64,000 nt of DNA from Chelydra serpentina (GCA_037349315.1 JBAIAC010000003.1:14570501-14634500), one strand, 5' to 3'. Shown: positions 22,745 through 34,429, counted from the first letter of the stretch. Notes: a model not told the origin generated them from the sequence alone. Program-made: numbers and translations.

Positions 22745-24560
22745 GAAAGTATGCATACAGTACAGGAGGGGGCGCTGTAACAAGCGAGGCTACAGGCTGC
22801 AGTAGGAGTCCTGGTGATTCCCACAGCACTGTCTCTACCGCTCCACACAGCAACTGCACTGAGTACAGCATCTGGGAAACAGCAAAGGCAGATGTGATGC
22901 GTTGGAGGGCACTAACAAATATATTAAATACCACCCACCCGAGTACAGAGCCTTGGGGCACCACTGCCCGCTGACAACCTGCTGCTAGGCTGAAATTGAG
23001 CATTTATCCCTTCTCTTCCTTTCCTGGAGCTTATCCAGTTTCTGATCCAAGTGTCCTATGCTCCTTACACAGTGTACATAATATGAAGGAACCACAAAGG
23101 CCCAGTGGAGTCCAAATAAGCATGTTTACTAACTATATGCACCATGCCAGGTCATACACACAGCTGTTCTGGCAGGGTCTGTTGCCTTCTGAAACATAGA
23201 AGACACTGAGGGCCACTAGCAGGCCCGCAAATTATTTAAAGTGACACTATCCAATTCCTATACACTACACACATGGTAAGTGTGTCCCTAATAGTCTCTT
23301 TAAGGCGGGGATCTGTCAAAGGCTTTTTGAAAGTCCAAAAAACTATATAAACTGCAATTAACTAATAGTTTGCTGACATGCTCAGACAATTCTAGTAGGA
23401 TGGAGACACGCAATTTTCCTTTGCAAAAACCATGCTGATTTTACCGGGTCATATGAGGTTTATCTAGGTGTCTCTTCAGTTATGGTTTCAACCAGTTTAC
23501 CTGGCTCTGAGGTAAGGCACACTGATCTGTAATTCCCTGGATCGCCTTAGCACCCTCACAACATTGGCACAGTAGCTGACTGTAATGACAGGTTGCACAT
23601 GTTTCCTTTACTTACTGTCTTCCAGAACTTCCAAAAGTTCCATCTTGTCCTGGTGCCTTTTTACTCTTTAATCAGTTTGTTTCTTTCAACACCTCAATCC
23701 ATGACACTGCCCCTTCTTAATTACTTGGCAAAAGTAGTTCTGGGCTAACTCTTTCTCAACATCCTCTGTAGTGAAGACTAGTGCACAGAAATCCATTGAT
23801 TTTTCTGCACCGTCCTCATCCTCTTTAATTTCTCTCTTTATTTCCTGGTAGCTTCTGATATATTTAAAAAATATGTAGATAGAGGCATCAAGGTTAAGGC
23901 CAGAAGGGACCATCAAGTCTGACCTCCTGTACATCACAGGCCACCAACACCACCCAGCACCCGCACACGAAAACCAACCACTGAAATTAGACCGAAGTAT
24001 TTCAGCCCTCAGGACAGAGGGACTGAGGTGCGCTCAGGCCCAAGCCCACACAATGGCAGGGAAATGATTAAGTGAGATACACCCAGATAATCCTGGCAAG
24101 TGACCCGTAGAGGAAAGTTAAGCCCCCAACGTCACTGCCAATTGACCTGGGAGAAAATTCCTTCCTGACCCCCACCATGGTGACTAGTTAGACCCTGAGC
24201 ATGTGAGCAAGAACCAGCCCACCAAGCACGTGAGAGAGAGAAAGCTCAGTGCCACCTCAGAGCCCTGGCCCTCCCTGTCCATTGTCCCATCTCCAGTGGA
24301 GACCATCCCTGATGCTTCAGAGAAAGGAGATAAAAAACCCTCCCAGAATGCACTGGGGGGAATCCCTTGCTGACCCCTACCTGTGGCCAGCTGACACTCC
24401 GAAGCATGAGCTTTAGGAAGTTCAGACATAAACCGGACGCTCAGGTCTGTTGAGCCCTGACCCCCATCATCACAAGCGACCTTGTCTTACAGTGCCACTC
24501 ATGAATGTGTCCAACTCTCTCTTAAAACTAATTAAGTTGTTTGCCCCTATTGGGGAACAA
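22745..24560 (-). mobile_element. Degraded CR1-type LINE
   Basis: The minus strand at about 22870-22970 encodes [17 protein letters not shown]1 RT motif B. At 23890-24560 the reverse of a CR1 3' UTR subfamily is seen (GGCCAGAAGGGACCATCAAG, CCTGACCCCCACCATGG, GACCCTGAGCATGTGAGCAAG). Orders and gaps suggest more than one CR1 fragment, with unrelated text at about 23085-23290. The frames are broken. Confidence 0.6.
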
Positions 24561-24890
24561 TTAAATATCCTGAACTAAATTAAAATAAAAGCACCTCAAA
24601 AATGGAATAGATAAAAGTACTGACAAGGTCCTTTTCATAACTTACAAACACAATGCTGGACTTTGCATAGAAAGTCCCCTGAAAGCCCATGTTGGAAGCA
24701 GATAAAGAAAATATTGACATATTATGGTCACGGCACTATCTAAACCCCCTTGTCTCACCCCCATATAGACTAAGGAGCACTGTAATACACACATAGTGAA
24801 TTATGATACTGAAATATAAAGATGGAGAATTGCTGAATGGTAAGATTAAGAGCCTTGTTACTTATATTTTAATAATTTATAATTATGGAT

Positions 24891-26567
24891 TTGACGCAGT
24901 ATAGATTGAGCGTAACAGCATTGAAGACCAAGGATGGATAGACAGTAATCGACAGAGCAGGGATGGAGGAGGTCTGCAAGGACTTCTATACAGAACTGTT
25001 CAAATCAAGAATCAACGTCCCCCTCCAACCCTCGAAGAGTCAGAAGAACGCGTCCCCCCAATAATCGTCAGCGAAGTCCGAAGCGCACTACACCAGATGA
25101 AGAAGGGAAAAGCTCCAGGCAAAGATGGAATAACGTCAGAAATGATTTATGCAGGAGGCGAAAACTTTGGAAGGCCCTCGCTTTAAGATTCAGTCAATAT
25201 CTTGAAGAAGGAAAAATACCATCAAGCTGGAAGGAGTCGAATCACCCTTCTTGTGCAGCAAGATGGTATTGAGAAAATCTTAAGAACTACCGCCCTATAT
25301 GCCTGCTTTCTCACATCTACAAGCTCTTCACAAAGGTGATAACGAATCGACTTTCACAGAGTCTGGATGAACAACAGCCGAGAGAGCAGGCAGGGTTTCG
25401 AAGAAATTTCAGTACAATCGACCATATATTTACCCTTAGCCAGCTCCTAGAAAGAGTGAGGGAATACAAACTCCCGCTGTGCATTGCTTTTGTCGACTAT
25501 GAAAAGGCCTTCGATAGCGTTGAGTTTAACGCAATATTAAAGGCGCTCGCAGAGCAGGGCATTAACACGCAGTACATTAGTTTGTTGAAGGAAGCGAATA
25601 CTGGATGTACAACAGACATTACTCTCCTTGAAACTCCCCTCCGCATCCCAATCGAGAAAGGCGTAAAGCAAGGAGATACAATTTCACCGAAACTATTCAC
25701 CGCCTGCCTCGAAATGGTTATGAACAAGATCAATTGGAGAAGTGGTGTCAACATAAACGGAGAGAGATTATCTCATCTCAGATTTGCAGATGACATTGTA
25801 CTAATTGCCGAAAGCACCAACCAACTGCAGAGCATGCTACGAAGACTCGACAAGAAAAGTAGTCAGGTCGGCCTGAAAATGAACCGCTGCAAAATGAAAT
25901 ATATGCGATCAGACATCTTACGAAAAGCCCAAATAACGGTAACAGGAGAAGACATCGAAGAAGTGGAACAGTACATATATTTGGGCCAAGAAGTTAATAT
26001 GCGCCAAGACCTGAACGGAGAACTCTCGCGAAGGATTCGGGCAGGATGGTGTGCGTTTAATTCCATCAAGGACGTCCTCAAAGGAAAAATTGACAAGACC
26101 ACACATAAAAATATTTTCAATTCAGCAGTGCTGCCAGCCATGCTGTATGGCAGTGAAACGTGGGCACTGATGAAGAGAGAAGAGCAACGGCTGTTGGTAG
26201 CTAAAAGGGCAATGGAACGAGCTATGTTGGGAATCTCCCTTCTGGATCGTATACCAAATGAAATCATCAGAGAACGCAGCGATGTGAAAGATATTGTCGT
26301 GGAAAGCAGACATAAAAAGATGCGATGGGCGGGCCACACAGCACGGCTCACGGATAAAAAGTGGACCGCAATCATTGCTGAGTGGTACCCGCGAGAACAG
26401 AAAAGACCCCCCCGGTCGGCCTCCAAGAAGATGGGAAGATGACATCGTTAAACGTTTCGGATGAACATGGAAAAGAAAGGCAAGAGTGCGAGAAGAACGG
26501 CAGATGTGTTGTGATCGGCGCAATCTTAACGATAGCTGATGTCCGATCAATCCTGGTGATCCAGGTG
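24891..26567 (+). mobile_element. RTE-type LINE, 5'-truncated, 10-bp TSD
   Basis: A 1,677-bp insertion flanked by the perfect repeat AATTATGGAT at 24881-24890 and 26568-26577. It holds a large part of an RTE reverse transcriptase. The 3' end is short and ends in GATCAATCCTGGTGATCCAGG, like the small repeat tails of RTE elements. Upstream of 25336 the coding text survives in shifting frames (for example MKKGKAPGKDGITSEM, the RT region before motif A). CG dinucleotides are frequent, unlike in the old CR1s, which suggests a rather young copy. Confidence 0.85.
25336..26442 (+). pseudogene. RTE reverse transcriptase, 368-codon open fragment
   Basis: The protein would reverse-transcribe LINE RNA at the nicked target. 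Residues 20-27 GFRRNFST and 53-60 VDYEKAFD form the region with motif A (Asp54). Residues 110-118 VKQGDTISP form motif B, and 150-153 FADD is the catalytic motif C with both aspartates present. Residues 180-183 LKMN and 216-218 YLG are the thumb-side motifs. The listed start is only the first Met in the frame: real coding text begins upstream. The endonuclease domain is missing through 5' truncation. Near the end a C-run at about 26406-26412 shifts the frame, and the expected C-terminal text continues in another frame to about 26530. No other RTE copy is seen in the window. By recall it resembles both vertebrate and nematode RTE proteins. Confidence 0.85.
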
Positions 26568-26577
26568 AATTATGGAT

Positions 26578-27058
26578 AGTGAATGAGTTCAGATATAGGC
26601 CAAAGCCTCAGCCTAACTTGGTCTGGCATGCATGTTGCTTCATCAGCTTTCCTGATACATAGATTTCCTCAAATAATGCTACTGCTGACAGGACAAAGGG
26701 GATGTTTTGTTTATGCAATATGGGGTGCTGGAAAATTCTAGGTAAAAGGAAATGTTAATTAGTATGATAAATACACAGACCGAGAATGTTAAAAGTCCCT
26801 TTTACTGGGAAAAATAAGGGCAAGATGACATGAAATCACAGTGACATGAAAATTGTATAAACAGCGAAAATTGTGTAAATTGAAGCTTGCACATGTGTAT
26901 TGTACAGGTTACATATGATAAATGTTTAACGTTAATTGGAGAAAAGTTAATGAATATGTAACATGGAAATGTATAAGAATTCAGGTGAAGGGGGCCCAAG
27001 TTGGAGAAATACCGGACCAGAAACTGAAGCAATGAGACTTCTCATTGCTTCTCAAGCA
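26578..27058. other. Unassigned AT-rich DNA
   Basis: No coding frame or repeat ends. GAATATGTAACATGG-like text could be LTR-derived but this is not demonstrable. Confidence 0.3.
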
Positions 27059-27235
27059 GGGGGGAGGGATAGCTCAGTGGTTTAAGCATTGGCCTGTTAA
27101 ACCCAGGGTTGTGAGTTCAATTCTTGAGGGGACCATTTGGGGATCTGGGGCAAAAATTGGGGATTGGTCCTGCATTGAGCAGGGGGTTGGACTAGATGAC
27201 CTTCTAAGGTCCCTTCCAACCCTGATATTCTATGA
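27059..27235 (+). mobile_element. Turtle tRNA-derived SINE, CR1-type tail
   Basis: Head GGGGAGGGATAGCTCAGTGG, box B text GGTTGTGAGTTCAATTC, then GGGGCAAAAATTGGGGATTGG and the CR1-like end GGACTAGATGACCTTC and ACCCTGATATTCTATG. It is almost collinear with the copy at 58970-59152. Confidence 0.9.
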
Positions 27236-27257
27236 CTGAAGGACCAGACCAGAGATC

Positions 27258-28597
27258 TGTGATGTTGTACTCTATATGTTTATGGAAATATGCTTATGAG
27301 TGTAAATATGACATAACTGGAATATGCTTTATGCTAGATATGCCATGTAACATATCTTTGCAATGGTTATGATCTGCTGAATATATTTATTCTGTTTGTA
27401 GGCATCTATCATTTTTATATTTGAAGTTGTGAGCGTTGGCTCTATACTTGTATTTGAAGTGTTTGCTGTAGGGAATACATAAGGGAGGTTTGGCCAACAT
27501 ACTGTGAAGGGACTATTCAAGTAATGGGGAGTACTTAACTAACAATGGACTTTGGGAGATGCCAATCCACATCTGAGCTTTCCTGGGAATGTTCAAACTA
27601 ACCTGTAAACAATGGCGTCGGCCTGCAAAAAGCTGAATCATTCATGAACATGTGACTTGCCCATGTGGCTACAAACTCCATCTTGTTGCTGTGATTTTGC
27701 ACTGAAAAACAAAGTAGTTTCTGCCCACAAGAGAGAGAATATAAAAGGCCCTGGAAGCCTCTCCATTTTTGTCTTCAGCTGGCTCAAGAGATGGCCTCTC
27801 CACCCCAAAGAGATGCCTGAAAGAAACTGGAACAAAGGACAGTAACTACGTGGGTGTGAGTGATTGCTGGACCCAGGCCATAAACTACAGTGTTGGTCTG
27901 AAAAGGATTGTACCTAAAATAACAGCTAGGGGTGAGAAGTTAGTATTTGTAACTAAATCCTCAGTGTATTAAGTTAGCCTTGCGTATTTTGATTTATTTT
28001 ACTTAGTACCTTCCCTTGTTCTGTCTGTTATTACTTGAAAGCACTTAAATCCTACTTTTTATACTTAAAAAAATCACCTTTGTTTATTAGTTAGCCCAGA
28101 GTAAGTGATTAATACCTGGGGGAGTAAACAGCTGTGCAGATCTCTCTATCAGTGTTATAGAGGGCGGACAATTTGTGAGTTTACCCTGTATAAGCTTTAT
28201 ACAGAGTAAAACGGATTTATTTGGGGTTTGGATCCATTGGGAACTGGGGTCTGGGTGCTGGAGACAGGAGCACTTGCTAAGCCATTTTCAGTTAAGTCTG
28301 CAGTTTTGGGGGCGTGGTTCAGACCCTGGGTCTGTGTTGCAGGTGGCTAGCATGTCTGGCTCTACAAGGCAGGTTTCTGGAGGCCCAAACTGGCAGAGAA
28401 AATGGGTTCAGAGGTAGTCTCAGCTAGGGTGACCAGACAGCAAGTGTGAAAAATCGGGACAGGGGGTGGGGGGGTAATAGGAGCCTATATAAGAAAAAGA
28501 CCCAAAAATCGGGACTGTCCCTAGAAAATCGGGTTACCCTAGTCTCAGCACATCAAGTGACAGTCCCAAGGGGGTCTCTGTGATCGAACCCATCACA
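27258..28597 (+). mobile_element. Solo LTR, same family as 9645-10768
   Basis: It starts TGTGATG and ends CATCACA. The flanks AGATC (27253-27257) and GGATC (28598-28602) agree in four of five bases, a TSD. Shared marks with the other copy are GCCATGTAACATATCT, TTTACCCTGTATAAGC and CAGCTGGCT. A TATA-like ATATAAAAGG lies at about 27739-27748. It carries a later hAT MITE at 28425-28541. Without that insertion its length is about 1.2 kb. Confidence 0.8.
28425..28541. mobile_element. 117-bp hAT-type MITE, 8-bp TSD
   Basis: The ends are TAGGGTGACCAGAC and GGTTACCCTA. The perfect 8-bp repeat GTCTCAGC occurs at 28417-28424 and 28542-28549, the duplication size known for hAT transposons. Inside AAAATCGGGACAG and CGGGACTGTCCCTAG are complementary. 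It sits within the LTR at 27258-28597, so it is younger. Confidence 0.85.
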
Positions 28598-28679
28598 GGA
28601 TCAGAGGCTGCAATGACCATTGAAATGCAGAGGAGCTTCCCAGTATTCCGGAACTGGGGAACTGGGGCCCCTACTTGTT

Positions 28680-30410
28680 CCATCTTATCTGTTTATTGTC
28701 TGTATTTATTTATTTATATAGGTCCAGACACTATAAGTGACAATAATTCTGTCTGAAAATTGGGTGGACTAGTGACTCAGTTTCCCTTACCTTCCCAACA
28801 CCTCCACAAAATCTATTGGGAGGCTATTCCAGAACTCACCCCACAGAAGAGTAGAAGCAGCCTTCTAATTTCCAACCTGATTTTGTTCCTGGCCAGTTTA
28901 TGTCCATCTGTTCTTGCGCCAGCATTGTCCTTTAGCTTAAATAGCTCTTCAACCTCCCTGGCATTCCCCCCCATCCACCCACCCACTCTCCCTAACCCTC
29001 GATGTATTTATAGAGAGCAATCAGAACCCCTCTCAGACTTCATTTTGCTAGGCTAAACAAGCCAAGCGCTTCAAGTCTCCTTTCCTGAAATAGGCCTTCC
29101 GTTCCCCTGATTATCCTAGTAGCTCTTTCCTGCAACAGTTCCAGTTTAAATTCATCTTTCTTGAACAGGTGTGAACAGAATTGTGTACAGCACTCCCAAT
29201 GCGCTCTTACCAGAGCCTTGTATAATGGCATTAATACTAATCTATGCCTTGCCTGATACATCCTAGGATCACATTTGCCCTTTCCACAACCGCATCACAG
29301 TGGTGGCTCATTGTCATCCCACACACCCAGGTCTCTCTCCTGCTCTGTCATTTATGACAATTGGCAATTTATGAGCCCCCAACTTATAGCAGAAATTCTT
29401 ATTCTTACAGTTTAAGTGCATGTCCTTGCACTTTGTACTATCAATTTCATCCCATTTCTGTCACTCCCATCTGCAAGGTCATCCAGATCTTCCTGTATAA
29501 TATTCCGATCCTCCTCTGTATTGATGATGCCTCTCAGCTTTGCATCAGCAGCAAATTTTCATTAGCACACTCCTACTTTTTGTGCCAAAGTCATTACGAA
29601 AATCTTGAATAACATTGGTTCTAAGACCAGTCCCGAGAAACTCCACAAGTAACCTCCCTCCAGTCTGATAATTCACCTTTCAGCACAACCCACTGCCTTC
29701 TCCCCTTTAGCCAATCCCTTATCTGCTTTACAATACTTGTACTGAGCCCCATCTTCCCTAATTTCACTAATGATTTCCCTTGTGGTACCATTTCAAATAC
29801 TTTACTGAAGTGCTAGTATATTAGATCTATTGCATTTCCCTTATCTAAAAAAATCAGTTATTTTCTCTAAGAAGGAAATCAGGTTAGTAATGGCAGACCT
29901 ACCTTTGGTAAACCCATGTTACATTACATCTCTTACCATTTACCTCTGAATGTAATTATTCTTTCCTTCACAATTTGTTCTAAAGCCTTGCATATGACTG
30001 AGGTCAGACTAACAGGTCAGGTCAGGCCCAGATCACCTTTTTTCCCTTTCTTAAATATAGGTATGACATTAGCTGTTCTCCAGTTGTATGGTCCTACCCC
30101 CAAAGAGATAGATGTATTAAAAATCCTTGCTACTAGACTAGCAATCTCATGTGCCAGTTCTTTCAGTATTCTGGGGTAGAAATTATGCGATCCCCCTAAT
30201 TTGAGTGCAGTAAGTTCTTTAAGCTTTTCTTCCACCTCAGATGTGGTCATTTCCATATCTAGGCACTCATTTGCATCAGCCATGCTGCCCTCAGGTGCAA
30301 TGTTCCTATTATCATCCTTATTGAAAACCAAGGCCATAGCTAAATAATCCTTAAACTCCTTCCCATCCACACTGTGGAGCGGCCCAACCTCATCCCTCTT
30401 TATTCTTTTT
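28680..30410 (-). mobile_element. Long CR1-type LINE copy, antisense
   Basis: Minus-strand coding pieces appear in order from high to low coordinates. NWRTANVIPIFKKGKK (about 30035-30085) is the N-side of the RT. KFAADAKLRGIINTEED (about 29510-29570) is motif C, usually FADD and here FAAD. Then come LVRAHWECCTQF and ERRLEALGLFSLAK (29040-29261), the conserved C-terminal region. The copy has several frameshifts and lost a catalytic Asp, so it is inactive. The low-coordinate end has a TATTTATTTATTTA run at about 28702-28716. Confidence 0.8.
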
Positions 30411-30718
30411 TTTTTTATTTATATAACTAAAAAACCTCTAATTACGTATTTATATTTCATAAAAATGATTTGTCTTCAGCTATTTTCTCCCTCTTAGCCC
30501 CGTAAATGCCATCTTATATTTTACCTGCTTCTTCTGTTTGCTTCATTTGCTGGATTCCCATTTTCTGAAGGAAACCTCTTTGGCCCAAAAACCATCTTGT
30601 ATCTTGCCATTTAACCAGACTGGTAAGCGTCCTTGCCCTCTTGCTTCCTGTTTTGGTTTGGCGCACCCAGCCGTCTGTTACTCAATTCGGGTATATTAAA
30701 CAGTCCCTATGCTGATTC
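30411..30718. other. Unassigned AT-rich DNA
   Basis: A T-run at about 30403-30417 and AT-rich text lie between the CR1 and the Harbinger MITE. No gene is visible. Confidence 0.3.
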
Positions 30719-30721
30719 TAA

Positions 30722-31007
30722 GGGTAGGTCTATACTTACCCGTCGCGTCGGAGGCGCGGGATCGATGTTCTGGGTTCGATTTATCGCGTCTTGTCAAGAC
30801 GCGATAAATCGAACCAGGAAGTGCTCCCTCGTCGACGCTGGTAATCCAGCTCGACGAGTGGAGTAGGCGGAGTCGATGGGGGAGCCTGCGCGCCGCGTCT
30901 GGACCACAGGTAAGCTCGAACTAAGGTACTTCGACTTCAGCTACGTTATTAACGTAGCTGAAGTTGCGTATCTTAGTTCGACAGGGGGGGTTAGTGTAGA
31001 CCTGGGC
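30722..31007 (+). mobile_element. PIF/Harbinger MITE, copy 2
   Basis: 286 bp with perfect TAA target duplications at 30719-30721 and 31008-31010. Ends GGGTAGGTCTATAC and GTGTAGACCTGGGC. A perfect palindrome has 19-bp arms at 30774-30792 and 30796-30814 with a 3-base loop, and a second has 14-bp arms around 30940-30965. Copy 3 (31940-32225) is its near-identical inverted partner. Confidence 0.9.
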
Positions 31008-31020
31008 TAAGAGGCTCAGG

Positions 31021-31200
31021 GCTGGTCTGCACTGAAAACTTACATCAGCATAGCTCCGTCTCTCAGGGGTGTGAAAAATCCACAACCCTGCAAGACATAG
31101 TGAAGCTGACATAGCCCCCAGTGTAGACAATGTTAGGCTGATGGAGGAATTCTTCCATCTCCCACCTCCCCGAGAAATGGATTAACTACTTCTAACTAAC
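31021..31200. mobile_element. Fragment of another MITE family
   Basis: GGGCTGGTCTGCACTG opens the block. Then come the hairpin GGGGTGTGAAAAATCCACAAC and, near the end, AGTGTAGACAATG and GGAATTCTTCCATC. I recognise it as part of a turtle MITE, cut before its right end. Confidence 0.55.
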
Positions 31201-31235
31201 TAAATCAATATCACCAGCGCTTCTTACCTCGGAAC

Positions 31236-31695
31236 CATAGAAGAATAGAATCATAGAATCTCAGGGTTGGAAGGGACCTCAGGAGGTCATCTAGTCCAAT
31301 CCCCTGCTCAAAGCAGGACCAACCCCAACTAAATCATCCCAGCCAGGGCTTTATCAAGCCTGACCTTAAAAACCTCTAAGGATGGAGATTCCACCACCTC
31401 CCTAGGTAACCCATTCCAGTGCTTCACCACCCTCCTAGTGAAATAGTGTTTCCTAATATCCAACCTAGACCTCCCCCACTGCAACTTGAGACCATTGCTC
31501 CTTGTTCTGTCATCTGCCACCACTGAGAACAGCTGAGCTCCATCCTCTTTAGAACCCCACTTCATGTAATTGAAGGCTGCTGTCAAATCCCCCCTCATTC
31601 TTCTTTTCTGCAGACTGGCTGAAAGCCTTTTCAGGAGTCTGTAGGCTTTGCATCTATACACTTGCTGACCCCTCCCTATGGTCTTAACCACATAG
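31236..31695 (-). mobile_element. CR1 LINE 3' part with ORF2 C-terminus
   Basis: The reverse strand encodes the CR1 ORF2 end: [20 protein letters not shown], then [20 protein letters not shown] and [20 protein letters not shown], in an open frame at 31329-31691. The 3' terminus has the CR1 repeat TAGAATCATAGAATCTCAGG. 5'-truncated as usual for CR1. It shares its 3' tail with the SINEs of this window. Confidence 0.9.
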
Positions 31696-31939
31696 AACCA
31701 TATTCACTATGGCGTTACTTAAGTTTTACACTGGAGTGACACTGAAGTCAATGGAGTCACATAGGCATAGAACTGGAGTGGAGGATCTTCCTCCTTAAAA
31801 TTTCATAGCTTTCTAAAGTTTGGGTTTAAAAAAAAAAAAAAACTTATGCCATGACACCTAAAAAGCACTTGACAATTGCTGAGCACCTGGTCAGCTGTGA
31901 CTGCTTCTTAGTATAGTAAACATAATCATTTCACTCTTA

Positions 31940-32225
31940 GCCCAGGTCTACACTAACCCCCCCTGTCGAACTAAGATACGCAACTTCAGCTACGTTAATA
32001 ACGTAGCTGAAGTCGAAGTACCGTAGTTCGAACTTACCTGTGGTCCAGACGTGGCGCGCAGGCTCCCCCGTCGACTCCGCCTACTCCACTCGTCGAGCTG
32101 GATTACCAGCGTCGACAAGGGAGCACTTCCTGGTTCGATTTATCGCGTCTTGACAAGACGCGATAAATCGAACCCAGAACATCGATCCCGCGCCTCCGAC
32201 GCGACGGGTAAGTATAGACATACCC
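31940..32225 (-). mobile_element. PIF/Harbinger MITE, copy 3, inverted
   Basis: 286 bp with TTA target duplications at 31937-31939 and 32226-32228. By eye it differs from copy 2 at about six positions after reverse complementation. It has the same two internal palindromes. Confidence 0.9.
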
Positions 32226-32459
32226 TTACTCTGAGCACCTAACCCTAAGCAACCATTTTAGCATTTTATCCTGCCATCCATCACCATGGTATCTTAACGC
32301 CTTCCACATAAAATCTATAGCAATGGTAATGTCCCTCGTGGACTTCATGCAGTCTCCTGGCTCCCTTCCCTATAGGGGAAAAAGCCTCTACTTGGGGTAC
32401 TTTTTATTAGTTTGTTTCCTCCCTCTTTGTTTGTTGTACCCACCTTGTCTTGTGCTAAA

Positions 32460-32585
32460 ACTGTAAGCTCTTTGGGGCAGGGACTGTCTTTTATTTATTA
32501 CGTGTGTGCGGCACAATGGAACCATGATCCCTAACTGGGGCCTCTAGGTGCTAATTCCATACAAATAATAAATGCTTTTAAAATT
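32460..32585 (+). repeat. L2-like LINE 3' tail
   Basis: CTGTAAGCTCTTTGGGGCAG and GGACTGTCTTTTATTT followed by GGCACAATGGAACC and AATAATAAATG match the tail at 5391-5533. Confidence 0.65.
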
Positions 32586-33773
32586 CTAATTGTGTCTTTT
32601 ATAGTTTTTTCCATAGTGACACGGGTATTTTCTCATCTCTTGCAACAGTTTAACAATGGAAATTATATAAGTTTGCCCCAGACGACACAGACCTGGCCAG
32701 ATTATGATCTCGAGTTACACCAATGTAAATCTTGAGTACAGGGCCTAATTCAAAGCTCATTGAATCCAATGGGCATATTTCCATTGACTTCTAGGGGCTT
32801 TGGATCTGGCTTTATGGCCCAGCTGCTCAAAGTTATTTACGCGCCTATCTCCCATTGACTTCAATGGGAGTTAGGTGCCTAAATACCGTTGAAGATCTGG
32901 GCCTAACTCCACTGAAATTGGTAGTTACCTGAGATCAGAATGTTGCCCAGTACTCGACTTTGTTTTGGAGATAAAATAAAAGCTCTTAATTGCTGGTGGG
33001 AGGTTAATTCCATTGTAAAATTAACTGGAATTATTTCCATATCTAATATCAAAATCCAGAGCATTTGTGGGATAAAGCACACCAAGGGAGGACCTGCTTT
33101 AATAAGAGGATTCTTGGTTATTCTGCTATTGAAATGGAAGATTAAAGGAGTGCAACCGAACATTTTGAACACCACAGTGATTACAAAGAGGAATTTATAT
33201 GCTCCGGGAAGTCTCTAAATCATTCTTTGTGGCGTTTGCATTCTCATTATCATCTTCCTAGTTGAATCATGTTTGCAGAACTATTTGCCTGTCCTTTTTA
33301 AAAAAGGTCTTTTTGTGGATGTATTTAGGTCTGTAATTGAGCTCGTTTTATGCCTTTCTCTTTATTCATAAAATAATAAAAAAATTAAATCTCTAGCTTT
33401 AAAATCATTCCTCTTCAGCTACTGTAGAATTCCCCAAGCTGCTCTCTTCAGTCAGAGGAGAATGTTAACATTAATTAATATGAATTAAGGTCTATTATTA
33501 TTTAAGTGCTCCATTACCACGAGAACTGGTCACCTTATTCATTAGAACTATATTAGCCAATGAATATTGGGCCAGATCCTTGGCTGGTGTAGATTGGCAT
33601 TGCTCGACTGATTTGAATGACGCCTGCCGCGTTACATCGGCAGAGAATCCAGCCTTTGCAACCAAAGCTGACTTTTACAAATGCTTGTCTTCTCGGGAAT
33701 TGTTCAAATCGTTTGTGCGCTCAGATACTATGGTGATAGGCACCAGTGTGAGAACATAAGATACATTCGTACA
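32586..33773. other. Repeat-poor block, candidate conserved non-coding DNA
   Basis: From about 32890 to 33570 I see no transposon text. The DNA is AT-rich and varied, with homeobox-type words (TTAATTAATATGAATTA at about 33473-33489, GTAAAATTAACTGG). The part before 32890 contains CAATGGGAGTTAGGTGCC, an old dispersed repeat. The 92- and 90-codon frames (32903-33218) are unsupported. Confidence 0.35.
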
Positions 33774-33781
33774 GTTTAGCC

Positions 33782-34129
33782 CAGCGGTTCTCAACCAGGG
33801 CTCTGGGGCCCCCTGGGGGGCTGCGATCAGGTTTCAGGGGGTCCGCCAAGCAGGACCAATGTTAGACGAGCTGGGGCCCACGGCAGAAAGCCAAAGCACC
33901 GCTCTGCAGGGCTGAAGCCAGGGACTCTGAACCCTGCCACCTGGGGCTAAAGCCGAAGCCTGAGCAATGTAGCTTTTTGGGGCCCCCTGTGGCAATTGCC
34001 CTGCTTGCTATTCTCTAATGCCGGCCCTGGCTTTTATATGCAGAAAAACAGTTTTGGGAGCACTGGTGGGCCGTGAGTTTTTATAGCATGTTGGGGGGGC
34101 CTCAGAAAGGAAAAGGTTGAGAACCCCTG
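33782..34129. mobile_element. hAT MITE with 8-bp TSD
   Basis: The ends are CAGCGGTTCTCAACC and GGTTGAGAACCCCTG. The perfect TSD GTTTAGCC lies at 33774-33781 and 34130-34137. Non-coding, 348 bp. Confidence 0.9.
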
Positions 34130-34429
34130 GTTTAGCCAATGGGTTGTTCACACAGTGTTGAGTCCAGCTGTTCACTGTTTGCTATTTATGGGGTGTGATT
34201 CATCGCCGAATGTGGCAAGGGTTAACTTTTAGGTTCCCTGCCGCCTCCTGGAATCCACAACCCCAGCTTAGACACCCAGGCTCTTTGTACAATGCACGGG
34301 AAGAATTAGGGGCCTAAAAACGGGATTCTTAAAAGCCAGCCTACCGAGTCGGGAAGTTCCCAAAGCTAACACCCAGGAGAGGGATGTGGCCTAAGCCCAG
34401 CACCTCAAAGGAAGTTAGATGCCTAACAA

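Noticed and set aside
25863..26426. 187-codon minus-strand frame opposite the RTE gene
   Set aside because: A shadow of the plus-strand RT frame, which carries all known motifs.
30719..32228. Inverted pair as a single large transposon
   Set aside because: Each MITE has its own TWA duplication, so they inserted separately; joint mobility stays only a possibility.
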